Counted from the first letter of the stretch, positions 52,684 through 62,070 are shown. The stretch: DNA of 64,000 nt from UBA3210 sp048359995 (GCA_048359995.1 DBGCPK010000008.1:62001-126000); one strand, 5' to 3'. The notes: generated from the letters alone by a model not told the origin. A program made the numbers and translations.

Positions 52684-53692
52684 ATTGCTTTTCCATCCAC
52701 CGGAGATATTCGCCGGATTCGACATGATTCAACCAATTCCGATTATCGAGATTCCACTGAATTGTCTCCCGTATTCCCGTTTCGAAACGATATTCCGGTT
52801 TCCAGCCCAGTTCCCTTTCGATCTTGCTCGGATCGATCGCATACCTCAGATCGTGTCCCGGTCTATCCGAAACAAAAGAAATCAAACTTTCGTCTCTTCC
52901 AAGCGCCTTCAAAATCGTCTTCACCACTTCCAGATTGGTTTTTTCGTTATGCCCTCCGATATTGTAGATTTCGCCTTCTCTTCCGTTTCGCACGATCAAA
53001 TCGATCGCCGTGCAGTGATCCTTGACGTGCAACCAGTCCCTGACGTTTTCTCCTTTGCCGTAAACAGGAAGTTGTTCTCCTCTCAACGCTTTTTCGATCA
53101 TCAACGGAATCATCTTTTCCGGAAACTGATACGGCCCGTAATTGTTTGAACATCGCGAGATGCTTACCGGCAATCCGAATGTACGGTAATAGGAAAGCAC
53201 AAGAAGATCCGCGCCGGCTTTGGAAGCCGAATAAGGGCTGGACGCTTTTAAAGGCATCGTCTCCCGAAACAGAAGATCTTTCCTTTCCAAAGGAAGATCG
53301 CCGTAAACTTCATCCGTGCTGACCTGATGATATCTCTTCACAGGATATTTCCGACAGGCGTCCATTAAGACTTGCGTTCCCAAAATGTTGGTTTTCAGAA
53401 ACACGCCCGGATCGACGATACTTCGGTCGACGTGAGTTTCCGCGGCAAAATTGACAACGTAATCGAATCGTTCTTCTTCGAATAATCCTTCCACTTTCTC
53501 CCGATTGCATATATTCTCGTGTACAAAACGGAAATTCTCGTTTTTCAAAATCGGTTCCAGCGTTTCCATATTTCCCGCATAAGTCAAAGCGTCGATACAA
53601 ACAAAGCGATCGTTCGGATATCTTTTTACCATCTCGTGTAGATAATTTCCACCGATGAATCCCGCGCCGCCTGTGATTAAAAATGTAGCCAT
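52667..53692 (-). CDS. rfbB: dTDP-glucose 4,6-dehydratase
   Basis: 341 residues from the ATG at 53692 (MATFLITGG), just after GGGAGG. SDR motifs 'TGGAGFIGGNY', 'NFAAETHVDRSI', 'HQVSTDEVYGDL' and 'YSASKAGADLLVLSYYRTFGLPVSISRCSNNYGPYQFPEK' (catalytic YxxxK) are diagnostic of RmlB. Second step of dTDP-L-rhamnose synthesis. One bp after the preceding gene. Confidence 0.96.
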   Translation of the reverse strand: MATFLITGGAGFIGGNYLHEMVKRYPNDRFVCIDALTYAGNMETLEPILKNENFRFVHENICNREKVEGLFEEERFDYVVNFAAETHVDRSIVDPGVFLKTNILGTQVLMDACRKYPVKRYHQVSTDEVYGDLPLERKDLLFRETMPLKASSPYSASKAGADLLVLSYYRTFGLPVSISRCSNNYGPYQFPEKMIPLMIEKALRGEQLPVYGKGENVRDWLHVKDHCTAIDLIVRNGREGEIYNIGGHNEKTNLEVVKTILKALGRDESLISFVSDRPGHDLRYAIDPSKIERELGWKPEYRFETGIRETIQWNLDNRNWLNHVESGEYLRWMEKQYERRN

Positions 53693-53693
53693 C

Positions 53694-54590
53694 TTATTTC
53701 TCCCTCCCAAAACGACGAATCCAAGAACCGACCAGATATTCTTCGATTACCTTTTCATTATAAGGGATGAATGGTTTGGAAAGAAACGATTTTATCTCCC
53801 CTATCGTCGTTTTTTCATCGAAAACGAAGACATTTTCCGGTCGGTAAAAGTCCGCGTGCAAAATTTCCGGATTATTCGACAAGAGTTTTTTCTGATTGAT
53901 CAGCGATTCGATCACTCTAAGCGTCCAGCCCGTCTGATCTTTCTGAACGACGTCGAGTATGCAGGAAGACTCCGCTTCGTAACTCAGATATTCATAATAA
54001 GGCATTTCTTCATGGTGAAAGATATCGCCGTATCCGTTGCCGACGATGTAGAAAAAACAACGAAAATTCGCTTTCAGCAAGTCGAAAATCCGTCGGTTCT
54101 CCGCATATCTTCCCTTATCAACGCCGATAAAAGACACATCGTATCGATTCGCTCTTTCCAATTTTAGATACGGCACAAATTGATGATTGTATCCGATTCC
54201 GTATTTTTCCGCGTCCTGCCGGTCAAACGTCCAAAGATCAAAAACCTTTTTCTGCCCGTCCAGAAATCTCTTTTCTTCCGATCGAATCGGATTCCAATAG
54301 TAGATGATCGGGCGACGAGATGCGCTTTTCAGCACTCTTCTCAAACGGAAATTCGGTTTGCATTCGTCAAAAACGATGATCTGATATTCCGGATCGCGGA
54401 TTTTCTTCACCCAATCTCCGTAGAGCCAGCCCCCCAGTTTAAGGCAGGAAAAATAGAGGATTTTCCGGAAAATCCTCATCGGCTTTCCGACGCGATCTTT
54501 CCGATACACCGTCTGAACTTCCGCATTTTCTTCGCGAATATATCCGAAAGTAAATCTATTCTTCAATGACACCAGAAGTATGTATTTCAT
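53694..54590 (-). CDS. Unidentified protein of the rhamnose operon, possibly a CgeB-like glycosyltransferase
   Basis: 298 residues, soluble, basic. No glycosyltransferase signature is certain. 'YDVSFIGVDKGRYAENRRIFDLL' resembles the 'DVxFVGxDKGR' segment of CgeB-type GT-B proteins. 'IIYYWNPI' before it and 'QTGWTLRVIESLINQKKLLSN' after it are compatible with a GT-B donor half (a Glu-containing helix). It overlaps rfbD by 35 bp and lies 1 bp from rfbB, so it belongs to the rhamnan pathway. A transferase role is plausible but unproven. Confidence 0.5.
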   Translation of the reverse strand: MKYILLVSLKNRFTFGYIREENAEVQTVYRKDRVGKPMRIFRKILYFSCLKLGGWLYGDWVKKIRDPEYQIIVFDECKPNFRLRRVLKSASRRPIIYYWNPIRSEEKRFLDGQKKVFDLWTFDRQDAEKYGIGYNHQFVPYLKLERANRYDVSFIGVDKGRYAENRRIFDLLKANFRCFFYIVGNGYGDIFHHEEMPYYEYLSYEAESSCILDVVQKDQTGWTLRVIESLINQKKLLSNNPEILHADFYRPENVFVFDEKTTIGEIKSFLSKPFIPYNEKVIEEYLVGSWIRRFGREK

Positions 54591-55485
54591 ATTCTTTCAG
54601 AAACCTTTCCAGTGCGTTCTGCCATGTAGGCAAGCGTTGAAATCCGTTTTTATCCAATGATTTTTTATCCAATCTCGAATTCAACGGACGTGGCGCCTGT
54701 TTCGGCACCATCAAAGCGTATTCTTCGGTGGAAACCGGATGAACATACACGTTTCGTTTTGCCATACGGAAAATCGCTTCCGCGAATCCCGCCCAAGAGG
54801 TGATTCCCTCGTTCGTGGCGTGGTAGATTCCGTATTTATCGGTAAGCATCATGTCGCACATCAGTTTGCTTAAATCGCGGGTATACGTCGGTGATCCTAC
54901 TTGATCCGAGACGACGCTGATCTCCCTTTTTCCGCTGTCGGCGAGACGGAGCATCGTTTTGACGAAGTTGTTTCCATTGATGCCGAAGACCCAACTCACG
55001 CGGATAATGAAATACCGAGAGCAATGATCCATCACCTGCTTTTCTCCCCACGCTTTGGTTTTTCCGTAAACGCTCAATCCTTTCAACGGATCGTCGGTCT
55101 CATAGAATTTCGTTCCTTTTCCCTCGAAAACATAGTCGGTAGAAATATACATCAGTTTGGCTTTCACTTTCTGGCAAGCAGTCGCAATATAGCGAGTTCC
55201 CAAAGTGTTGACTTCGTAACATTCGCTCATATGCGTTTCCGCTTTGTCCACCGCCGTATAGGCGGCATTATGCAAGACGATGTCGGGACGATAGGAAACG
55301 ATCAGTTTCTCCGCGCTTTTCGCGTCGGTGATATCCAGTTCTTCCTTATCGACACCCCGCACATTTTGGAATCCTCGTTCCCGAAGTTCTTTCAAGCAAT
55401 CGAATCCCAGTTGCCCTCTTATTCCGGTTACCAGAATTCTCAAGTCTTGTGTTTCCGATTTTTTCTTTTTGAAAAAACCTGCCAT
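54556..55485 (-). CDS. rfbD: dTDP-4-dehydrorhamnose reductase
   Basis: 309 residues. 'ILVTGIRGQLGFDCLKEL' is the nucleotide-binding motif, 'HNAAYTAVDKAE' and 'ISTDYVFEG' are RmlD hallmarks, and 'YGKTKAWGE' gives YxxxK. The N-terminus has about 15 extra basic residues ('FFKKKKSETQD') relative to standard RmlD. Final step of dTDP-L-rhamnose synthesis. The start follows GGAG. Confidence 0.95.
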   Translation of the reverse strand: MAGFFKKKKSETQDLRILVTGIRGQLGFDCLKELRERGFQNVRGVDKEELDITDAKSAEKLIVSYRPDIVLHNAAYTAVDKAETHMSECYEVNTLGTRYIATACQKVKAKLMYISTDYVFEGKGTKFYETDDPLKGLSVYGKTKAWGEKQVMDHCSRYFIIRVSWVFGINGNNFVKTMLRLADSGKREISVVSDQVGSPTYTRDLSKLMCDMMLTDKYGIYHATNEGITSWAGFAEAIFRMAKRNVYVHPVSTEEYALMVPKQAPRPLNSRLDKKSLDKNGFQRLPTWQNALERFLKEYEIHTSGVIEE

Positions 55486-55488
55486 AGT

Positions 55489-56034
55489 TCAAAACTCCAT
55501 CCGACTTTCTCTCAACGTCGGATTTTTCTTGTCTTTTTCCGACAAAATCGGAATTTCCCCGTCCAACGGCCACGATACCGCGATATCCGGATCGTTATAG
55601 AGAATTCCGCCTTCATCATCAGGATGATAGAAGTCATCGCATTTATAGGAAAATACCGCCTGATCGCTTAAAACAAGAAATCCGTGGGCAAACCCTCTTG
55701 GAACCAAAAACATTTTCCGGTTTTTTTCCGAAAGAACGATTCCTGTCCACTTTCCGTATGTCGGGCTGTTTTTCCTCAAATCGACCGCGACATCAAAAAC
55801 TTCACCTTGGAGAACTCTTACCAATTTTGCCTGAGGAAATTTTTTCTGAAAATGGAGCCCCCTTAGAACCCCTCTTACCGATTTTGACTGGTTATCTTGA
55901 ACAAAAGCGTAATCTAGTCCGTTCATTTTGAATTCGTTTTCATTGTAAGTTTCCATAAAATAGCCGCGGCAATCATGAAAGACTACCGGTTCTATCACAT
56001 ACACCCCTTTTATCTCCGTTTCGTTGAATTTCAT
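55489..56034 (-). CDS. rfbC: dTDP-4-dehydrorhamnose 3,5-epimerase
   Basis: 181 residues from the ATG at 56034, behind AGGAGG. Cupin motifs 'GVLRGLHFQ' (catalytic His), 'KLVRVLQGEVFDVAVDLR' (Asp) and 'VPRGFAHGFLVLSDQAVFSYKCDDFY' (Tyr) all match RmlC. Third enzyme of the rhamnose pathway; distinct from the diverged homologue at 34999-35580. Confidence 0.96.
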   Translation of the reverse strand: MKFNETEIKGVYVIEPVVFHDCRGYFMETYNENEFKMNGLDYAFVQDNQSKSVRGVLRGLHFQKKFPQAKLVRVLQGEVFDVAVDLRKNSPTYGKWTGIVLSEKNRKMFLVPRGFAHGFLVLSDQAVFSYKCDDFYHPDDEGGILYNDPDIAVSWPLDGEIPILSEKDKKNPTLRESRMEF

Positions 56035-56044
56035 GACATTCCTC

Positions 56045-56929
56045 CTAATATTTGATGCGGTTTTCCGCAACATTCAAAAGATGTTTCCCGTAAGCGTTAT
56101 TTTGCATCAAAACTCCTTGTTCCACCAAAGTTGCTTTGGAAATCCATCCGTTTTTATAAGCGATTTCTTCCGGACAGCAAACTTTGATTCCCTGTCTTTC
56201 TTCCAAAAGGCGCACATATTCCGACGCAAAGAAAAGCGATTCGTGTGTTCCGCAATCAAGCCACGCATATCCTCTTCCCAAAGTCGTCACATGCAGTTTT
56301 TTCTCTTTCAAATACAGATTGTTTAAATCGGTGATTTCCAATTCTCCTCGTTTGCTCGGTTTGAGCATTTTCGCTTTTTGACAAACTCCCGGAGGATAAA
56401 AGTAGAGTCCGGTCACACAATAGTTCGATTTCGGCTTTTCCGGTTTCTCTTCGATGGAAACGGCGTTATTGTTCTCATCCATTTCAACAATTCCAAATCG
56501 TTCGGGGCTTTTGACATAATATCCGTAAATCGTGGCGATTCCTTCTTCTGCACGATGATTTGAATTTTTCAAATGCTGAATTAGCCCCGCGCCATGAAAA
56601 ATATTATCGCCGAGAACCATTGCGCAGGAATCGTCACCGATAAAATCTTCTCCCAACAAAAAGGCCTGAGCTAATCCATCGGGCGAAGGTTGAATACAGT
56701 ATGTAAAACGAAGACCGAATTTACGTCCGTCCCCCAATAGTTTCTCCATTCTCGAGAGATCTTCCGCTGTCGAAATAATCAGAATATCCCGAATTTCCGC
56801 CATCATCAACACGCTTAAAGGATAATAAATCATCGGCTTATCGTATATCGGAAGTAATTGCTTGCTCGTCGCTAATGTCAGAGGGTAAAGGCGAGTACCC
56901 GAGCCTCCCGCCAAAATAATTCCTTTCAT
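56045..56929 (-). CDS. rfbA: Glucose-1-phosphate thymidylyltransferase
   Basis: 294 residues. 'GGSGTRLYPLTLATSKQLLPIYDKPMIYYPLS' runs from residue 7 to 38 and carries the dTTP/sugar-phosphate site; 'VLGDNIFHG' gives the metal Asp; 'RGYAWLDCGTHESL' is also diagnostic. First step of dTDP-L-rhamnose synthesis. It overlaps the upstream GT4 stop by 4 bp (ATGA). Confidence 0.96.
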   Translation of the reverse strand: MKGIILAGGSGTRLYPLTLATSKQLLPIYDKPMIYYPLSVLMMAEIRDILIISTAEDLSRMEKLLGDGRKFGLRFTYCIQPSPDGLAQAFLLGEDFIGDDSCAMVLGDNIFHGAGLIQHLKNSNHRAEEGIATIYGYYVKSPERFGIVEMDENNNAVSIEEKPEKPKSNYCVTGLYFYPPGVCQKAKMLKPSKRGELEITDLNNLYLKEKKLHVTTLGRGYAWLDCGTHESLFFASEYVRLLEERQGIKVCCPEEIAYKNGWISKATLVEQGVLMQNNAYGKHLLNVAENRIKY

Positions 56930-58038
56930 TTTTCAACTCCTTTATTCAGGCTTCCCGCGTAATAATCTTCCAAAACGGAAACCTGAGAATCGATATCAAA
57001 GGAATCGTTGACGACTTCAAAGCGCGGATATGGCGCGATTTTTTTGATTTCTTCCACCCAAACTTCCGCATTGACGATCGGAAGAAACACCGATTTTCCG
57101 AAATCGACCTCGCGAGTGATTTTATCGGAAAACAAGCATTTCAAGTCCGCATATTGCGCCTCGACTCCGGTAACCGGCAATCCCTCGAAAAAACTCGGCA
57201 TGACCATGACGTCCATTGCCGAATAGTATCGGTGAACGTCGGGACAAGATTCCATCAGCACGATCCGATCATTTAGGTGATGCTGAACGATAAATCGTTC
57301 GATTTCTTCTTTCAAAGGGCCGTTCCCGATCAAAACGGCTTTGAAATCGAACTCGTCCCGATTCAATCTATTCAAAATATCCAAAATAAACCGAATGTTT
57401 TTCTGTTTGGCAAATCGACCGACGAATCCGATGAAAAGAGTTCGATCCGAAATTCCCGATTTTTCCCGCACCTTAATCCGACTCTCCGGATCGAAGGAAT
57501 ATTTGCGGTATTCGATTGCATTGTTGATCACGGCATATTCCCTTTGACCGAAGAGATAATCTCCTGCTAAACGAGAGCAGGCGATCCGATTCGTGCAGTA
57601 ACGAAGTCCCATCTCTTTCAGAAAATGATTTCGTATGCGTTTGATCCGATTGTCGGAATTCTTTGTCGCGTGAGAATGGACGATTCGGACAGGAATTCCC
57701 TTTTTCTTTGCCGGTTTCAAGTAAAAATACGCCACATTCAAGACGTGAACGTGTACGATATCGTAATGTCTTTCATCGAAAAGCGCTTCCGCTCTTTTTT
57801 TTAACGACGCCATCGATTTCATTCCGTAATCCCCGAACGAAAACACACGATCGCCATGTCCGAGAATTTCATCGTAGTAATCTTTTGCGAAATCTTCCGC
57901 GCCTAATTCCTGATGAATCGCGAAATCGATCGCGAAACGCCGATGATCGATTTTTCGGTAATAATTCATGCAATACGCGGTTACCCCGTTGCAATATTCC
58001 AGTTTGCCGATTACCATCAGAATTCTTACTTTTTCCAT
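56926..58038 (-). CDS. Glycosyltransferase family 4 (EpsF-like)
   Basis: 370 residues from the ATG at 58038. GT-B motifs: 'KLEYCNGVTAYCMNYYR', 'DIVHVHVLNVAYFYLKPAKKKGIPVRIVHSHA' and 'NNAIEYRKYSF'. The donor domain has 'GFVGRFAKQKNIRFIL', 'IGNGPLKEEIERF' and 'PSFFEGLPVTGVEAQ' (EX7E). Matches the EpsF/CapM type. First gene of the rhamnose operon; likely an acceptor-chain transferase, maybe using dTDP-rhamnose. Confidence 0.88.
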   Translation of the reverse strand: MEKVRILMVIGKLEYCNGVTAYCMNYYRKIDHRRFAIDFAIHQELGAEDFAKDYYDEILGHGDRVFSFGDYGMKSMASLKKRAEALFDERHYDIVHVHVLNVAYFYLKPAKKKGIPVRIVHSHATKNSDNRIKRIRNHFLKEMGLRYCTNRIACSRLAGDYLFGQREYAVINNAIEYRKYSFDPESRIKVREKSGISDRTLFIGFVGRFAKQKNIRFILDILNRLNRDEFDFKAVLIGNGPLKEEIERFIVQHHLNDRIVLMESCPDVHRYYSAMDVMVMPSFFEGLPVTGVEAQYADLKCLFSDKITREVDFGKSVFLPIVNAEVWVEEIKKIAPYPRFEVVNDSFDIDSQVSVLEDYYAGSLNKGVEK

Positions 58039-58062
58039 GTCAACTGCCCTTTTTCTTTTTTT

Positions 58063-58091
58063 AGAATAGCACACCTATCCGCCTTTTTCAA
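58063..58091 (-). promoter_or_regulatory. Promoter of the dTDP-rhamnose operon
   Basis: Minus strand: -35 TTGAAA (58091-58086), 17 bp, -10 TATTCT (58068-58063). Same hexamers, spacing and following A-run as the glf promoter. Confidence 0.75.
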
Positions 58092-58375
58092 ACAGATGAA
58101 CGGATTCTCCTATAAGAACGCAAGATTTTCCCTTTCCGTCACCGAAATTTCTTTTGCTCGCGAAGATAGAAACGCGCTCCTTTCCCCTGCAATTCTCACA
58201 CCTACTATTGCCATTTTTTCGATTATCCATTCTCTCGGAGCATCGGCAGGAAGTTCAACGCGCCTTTAAAAACGGAAGAAATCTCTTTTCGAAATCCTTT
58301 CCCAGACCACTTCTTTGACGAAAATATATCCAACCTTTTATTTATCGTGTATAATAATAAAAACGGAGGAGAGGT
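58092..58375. other. Divergent intergenic region
   Basis: No gene found between the two divergent units. Near the right end, TATAAT at 58350-58355 is a likely -10 for the plus-strand GT2-EpsG pair, without a clear -35. GGAGGAGAGGT precedes the ATG at 58376. Confidence 0.5.
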
Positions 58376-59212
58376 ATGAAACATCTTGCTTTCAGCGTAT
58401 TGATGAGCGTATATTCCAAAGAAAATCCGCAGTATCTCAAAGCGGCTTTGGAAAGCCTTTTCGGCAATACCGCGCTTCCGAAAGAAATCGTCATCGTCAA
58501 AGACGGGATTTTGACCGAAGAACTCGAAAAAACGCTGTCTTCCTTCTCTTCCGATCCGATCGTCAAGATCATCGGTTATGAAGAAAATCGAGGATTGGGT
58601 TACGCGCTGGACTACGGCCTACGCTTCTGTACCTGCGAGTTCGTCGCGCGCATGGACAGCGACGACCTTTCTTCTCCCGACCGCTTCGAAAAGCAGATTG
58701 CTTTGATGGAAACAGGAAAGTACGACCTGATCGGAAGCAATACCGCCGAGTTCGTCGAAGCGCCGGAGAATCCGGTCTCTTACCGGAATATGCCGGAAAC
58801 GCAGGAAGAAATCCTTCGTTTCTCCAAAAAGCGAAATCCGTTTATTCATCCGTCTGTCATGTTCAGAAAGGAAAAGGTCATCGAGGCCGGATCCTATCAA
58901 ACCGCGCTGTACTTCGAAGACTACTATCTTTGGATACGTATGCTGAAAAGAGGCGCGCGCTGCTATAACATTCAGGATAATCTGGTTTATATGCGCGTCA
59001 GTCCCGATTTTTACGAGAGAAGAGGAGGAATCCGCTACGTAAAGCATATTCGTCGATTCTTCTTTTTAGCAAAAAAAGAGGGATATTTTACGAAAAAGGA
59101 ATACCTGAAAACGTATTTCCCGCGCATGATCGTCTCATTGAGTCCGAATTTCATTCGAAAGAGATTTTACGAGAAAAAATTGAGAAGTACCGAACGGAAA
59201 GGAAATCGATAA
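58376..59212 (+). CDS. Glycosyltransferase family 2
   Basis: 278 residues. 'SVLMSVYSKENPQYLKAALESL', 'IVKDG', 'VARMDSDDLSSPDRFEKQ' (DxD) and 'FIHPSVMFRKEKV' with 'EDYYLWIRM' (catalytic base region, ED) are typical of the Gram-positive capsule GT2s related to WbwY/EpsE. It overlaps the following polymerase by 1 bp (TAATG). Sugar unknown. Confidence 0.9.
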   Translation: MKHLAFSVLMSVYSKENPQYLKAALESLFGNTALPKEIVIVKDGILTEELEKTLSSFSSDPIVKIIGYEENRGLGYALDYGLRFCTCEFVARMDSDDLSSPDRFEKQIALMETGKYDLIGSNTAEFVEAPENPVSYRNMPETQEEILRFSKKRNPFIHPSVMFRKEKVIEAGSYQTALYFEDYYLWIRMLKRGARCYNIQDNLVYMRVSPDFYERRGGIRYVKHIRRFFFLAKKEGYFTKKEYLKTYFPRMIVSLSPNFIRKRFYEKKLRSTERKGNR

Positions 59213-60276
59213 TGATCATCTATCTGCTTTTGATTATCGCCGTAGTTCTGTTTTTCCGAACGATGAAAGAAGAAAAAGCGCTGCTTCTCTCTTTCGTTTT
59301 GATAAGTCTGATCGCCGCATTGCGAAGTCCGGACGTCGGCGTCGACACCCGCCAGTTTTACGACGCGTTCTATCGCATCGGCGAAAGCCCTTCTCTCGGC
59401 TCTTTCCGCTTCGAATTCGGATTTACGCTGTTATGCAAAATCCTGTACCTTTTGTTTGAAAACGGGCAGTCTCTGATCATCTTCACTTCGATTTTCATCA
59501 ACTTTTCCGTTTATCGATTTATCAGGAATAATTCGAAAAATTCCTTTCAGTCATTGATGCTGTACATCTTCATGAATCTTTTTTTCAATTATATGAACAT
59601 CATGCGTCAAGCGATGGCGATCGCCGTCTTGCTATTGGGATATGATCTTCTCCGCGAGAAAAAATATTTCTCTTATTTGATCGTCATTTTGATCGCTTCG
59701 CAATTTCATGTTTCCGCCTTGCTGGCTGTCGGACTGATCGCGCTGAAAGCGATCCGTTTCAATAAAAAGAGCGTGATCAGCCTCGCCGTCGCAGGCATAA
59801 TCGTCTTTGCTCTGCTCAATCAGGTTTTCGATTTGCTGATTTTTATCTTTCCGAAATACAGTTCCTACAAGGATTCGATATACGCTTCCGGCAACCTTTT
59901 CGGTTCGTTGCTGGAATTTATGATGAACTTTTTTATCGTCGTCCTTTTGATTTTGGCAAACCGATCTTTTCAGAAATCCGAAGAAAATGCGCTTTCGGAA
60001 GAAACGAATTTCTACTCTTTGACGATGATCGTCTACCTGATCTTTCTTTCGTTCATCGTCCGAATCAACATTTTCAACCGGCTTTCTCCGATTCTGGGAA
60101 TCTATTTCATCGCCTATGTTCCGAATATGCTCGAACAAATCAAAGAAGAAAGCGAAAATACGGAAAAACGTTGCCGATACATTACCTTTGCCATTGCGGT
60201 AGCGGCCTTTTTCGTCATCAACCTGTTCCGTCCGGAATGGACGGGCGCGGTTCCGTATACTTTCTTCTGGAATTAG
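59212..60276 (+). CDS. EpsG-family membrane polymerase
   Basis: 354 residues, about 10 transmembrane helices. 'LRSPDVGVDTRQFYDAF' and 'YMNIMRQAMAIAVLLLGYDLLREKKYFSYLIVILIASQFHVSAL' (with the key Arg and His) are the EpsG/Wzy signatures. It is the third polymerase-type protein in the window. Third-codon overlap with GT2; followed by a terminator. Confidence 0.88.
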   Translation: MIIYLLLIIAVVLFFRTMKEEKALLLSFVLISLIAALRSPDVGVDTRQFYDAFYRIGESPSLGSFRFEFGFTLLCKILYLLFENGQSLIIFTSIFINFSVYRFIRNNSKNSFQSLMLYIFMNLFFNYMNIMRQAMAIAVLLLGYDLLREKKYFSYLIVILIASQFHVSALLAVGLIALKAIRFNKKSVISLAVAGIIVFALLNQVFDLLIFIFPKYSSYKDSIYASGNLFGSLLEFMMNFFIVVLLILANRSFQKSEENALSEETNFYSLTMIVYLIFLSFIVRINIFNRLSPILGIYFIAYVPNMLEQIKEESENTEKRCRYITFAIAVAAFFVINLFRPEWTGAVPYTFFWN

Positions 60277-60662
60277 GTTTTTCGCGAAAAGCTTATTTGA
60301 TGTATTGGAATATATCGGCGATCAGTCGTGCATAAGGGAAAGCCATAGCAAGCCCATTCGTCAAAACGGTAGGGGAAATTATAAGAGAAGTTTCTTTCGC
60401 GTAAAGCCTGTAACTTCGGCAATTCCGAGGTTTTTCTTTTTATATCAAATGCCTTATCCATAGGTGGATATCGTACCGAACATCATTTGCTTTTCCGAAT
60501 GAAACGTTTTTGAAAATTTCAAGGAATTTCTAAGTTGTAGTTAGAGAAGCCCACTGAACATTTTTACATAATTCTTCAAAAATTTGCGAAATCGACAAAA
60601 GATTTTACCCATTTGCTCATCATATGGTAAATCTCTAAAAAGATATAACAGAGAAGCGGTTC
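60277..60662. other. 386-bp intergenic region between convergent genes
   Basis: Nothing coding was recognised besides the terminator at 60412-60441. A 62-codon open frame on the minus strand (60273-60461) has no Shine-Dalgarno and no known motif; I treat it as chance. Confidence 0.4.
60412..60441 (+). terminator. Terminator of the GT2-EpsG pair
   Basis: AACTTCGG (60412-60419) pairs with CCGAGGTT (60425-60432), one G.U pair, with a 5-base loop, followed by TTTCTTTTT. Confidence 0.75.
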
Positions 60663-61946
60663 TTACTTCTCTTTCGGAAGATCACCGCTCTTTTTTTTCG
60701 GCGCTTTCGGCAAGAGAAGCAATTTTCTCTTCTCCGGATCGAGGAAAGCATAATAACAGCAATCGAATGCCAGCGTGACGACCAAAGATGCGATCAAGGC
60801 GATAGCCAGCGTTTTCAACGTCGAGTAAGGTCTTGTGCCGTACAGTACGCTCGAACGTCCGTAAACGACGGCGATATTTTCTTCGTATACTTGACGATTT
60901 ATTTTTTCGATCGTGTCCGTCATCGAATTTAACGACGTCATCAACTCTTCCGTCTTCGCATTATACCCCTCATCGAAAACCGGATTCGTCAGGCACGCTT
61001 CGATGTAACTTTTTCTTGTTTCCAAAGCGCTGATTTCCTCTAAAACCGGCGCGATCTGATCGATATAGGCGTCCGTAGTATAATTGCCTTGCAGACTGCT
61101 CATCTTCTCTTCCAATTTGCTGACGAACAATTCCTTTTCCTGAATGCTCAGGTTGATGGTATTCAGGCTCGCTTGAAATTTTTCCTGATACGATTCGACA
61201 TTTCTCACGTATCGCGAACTCAGATATTGATTTTTCAGATCCTGATTCCAATAGGAATACACCAGATATTCGATTTCGTCCTGCAAAGCGCCCAGTGTCT
61301 TCTGATTTTCCGCGTCGTAGACATAGTTCTGCGATTTGGAAGTGATCAGATTAGCGACCGCGGTTCCCAAACGCGCGATCTGCAATTCCACGGCGTTGAA
61401 CAATTCCTCGTACTCGCTGGTCGAAGAAATCCAATCGAGCGAATTGACGATTTCCTGATTTTTCGCGATCTCCCGAGATACGTCCAACTCTTTTTCGATC
61501 AAACTTTCGATGAATTTCCGCGCTTGAGAGATCGATTTGTAATAAGACGCGTCCGTCACGATCGTGTAATAGGCAGTATTCCCGAGATCTTTGTTATTTT
61601 CGTCGTAATAGATTTTGGTGAAATATATGCGGATTCCGTCCCGATTGTACATCTTCTCGGCATTGATCGACGAAAAAGAATCCGGATTATCCGAGACGAC
61701 TTCGTTCAGCCGATTCAAGCTGATCATATCTTTGTAATTGAACCGACTTCCGTTGAGATAGGTATTGCTTTCGATACTATCCCAATAGAGCATAAAACTC
61801 CCTTGATAGTACGCTTTCGAATCGGAATAAATCTTCAATCCGAAAAAGCCGAGCAAAAACACGACGATCACAAGAAGGACGTTCCATATCTTTTTTCGTC
61901 CGACGAAGATCAGAAACTCGCGAACGGTCAATTTTTCTTCTTTCAT
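60663..61946 (-). CDS. Wzz-like chain-length/coiled-coil membrane protein
   Basis: 427 residues. TM1 (about 20-38) is preceded by a basic cytoplasmic 'LTVREFLIFVGRKKIWN'; TM2 is near 383-405, with a basic tail. The 340-residue extracellular part has long helices with coiled-coil periodicity ('LSIQEKELFVSKLEEKMSSLQ'), as in Wzz/polysaccharide co-polymerases. No Walker motif is present. Second Wzz-type protein here (see cpsC). Placed convergent with the GT2-EpsG pair. Confidence 0.75.
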   Translation of the reverse strand: MKEEKLTVREFLIFVGRKKIWNVLLVIVVFLLGFFGLKIYSDSKAYYQGSFMLYWDSIESNTYLNGSRFNYKDMISLNRLNEVVSDNPDSFSSINAEKMYNRDGIRIYFTKIYYDENNKDLGNTAYYTIVTDASYYKSISQARKFIESLIEKELDVSREIAKNQEIVNSLDWISSTSEYEELFNAVELQIARLGTAVANLITSKSQNYVYDAENQKTLGALQDEIEYLVYSYWNQDLKNQYLSSRYVRNVESYQEKFQASLNTINLSIQEKELFVSKLEEKMSSLQGNYTTDAYIDQIAPVLEEISALETRKSYIEACLTNPVFDEGYNAKTEELMTSLNSMTDTIEKINRQVYEENIAVVYGRSSVLYGTRPYSTLKTLAIALIASLVVTLAFDCCYYAFLDPEKRKLLLLPKAPKKKSGDLPKEK

Positions 61947-61969
61947 ACCGCGACAACTCCTATAAAGCT

Positions 61970-61999
61970 ATTATACACAACTCATTCCCGTTTGTCCAA
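61970..61999 (-). promoter_or_regulatory. Promoter of the Wzz-like gene
   Basis: Minus strand: -35 TTGGAC (61999-61994), 18 bp, -10 TATAAT (61975-61970), 24 bp before the start. Confidence 0.6.
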
Positions 62000-62070
62000 A
62001 AACAATCGCCGTTCTCGTAAAAGGAGTCTCTCATCACAGGCGTTTTCTCCTTTTCGTTTTAAAAGCAATT

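Noticed and set aside
60273..60461. 62-codon minus-strand frame
   Set aside because: It overlaps a plus-strand terminator, has no ribosome binding site and no known motif.
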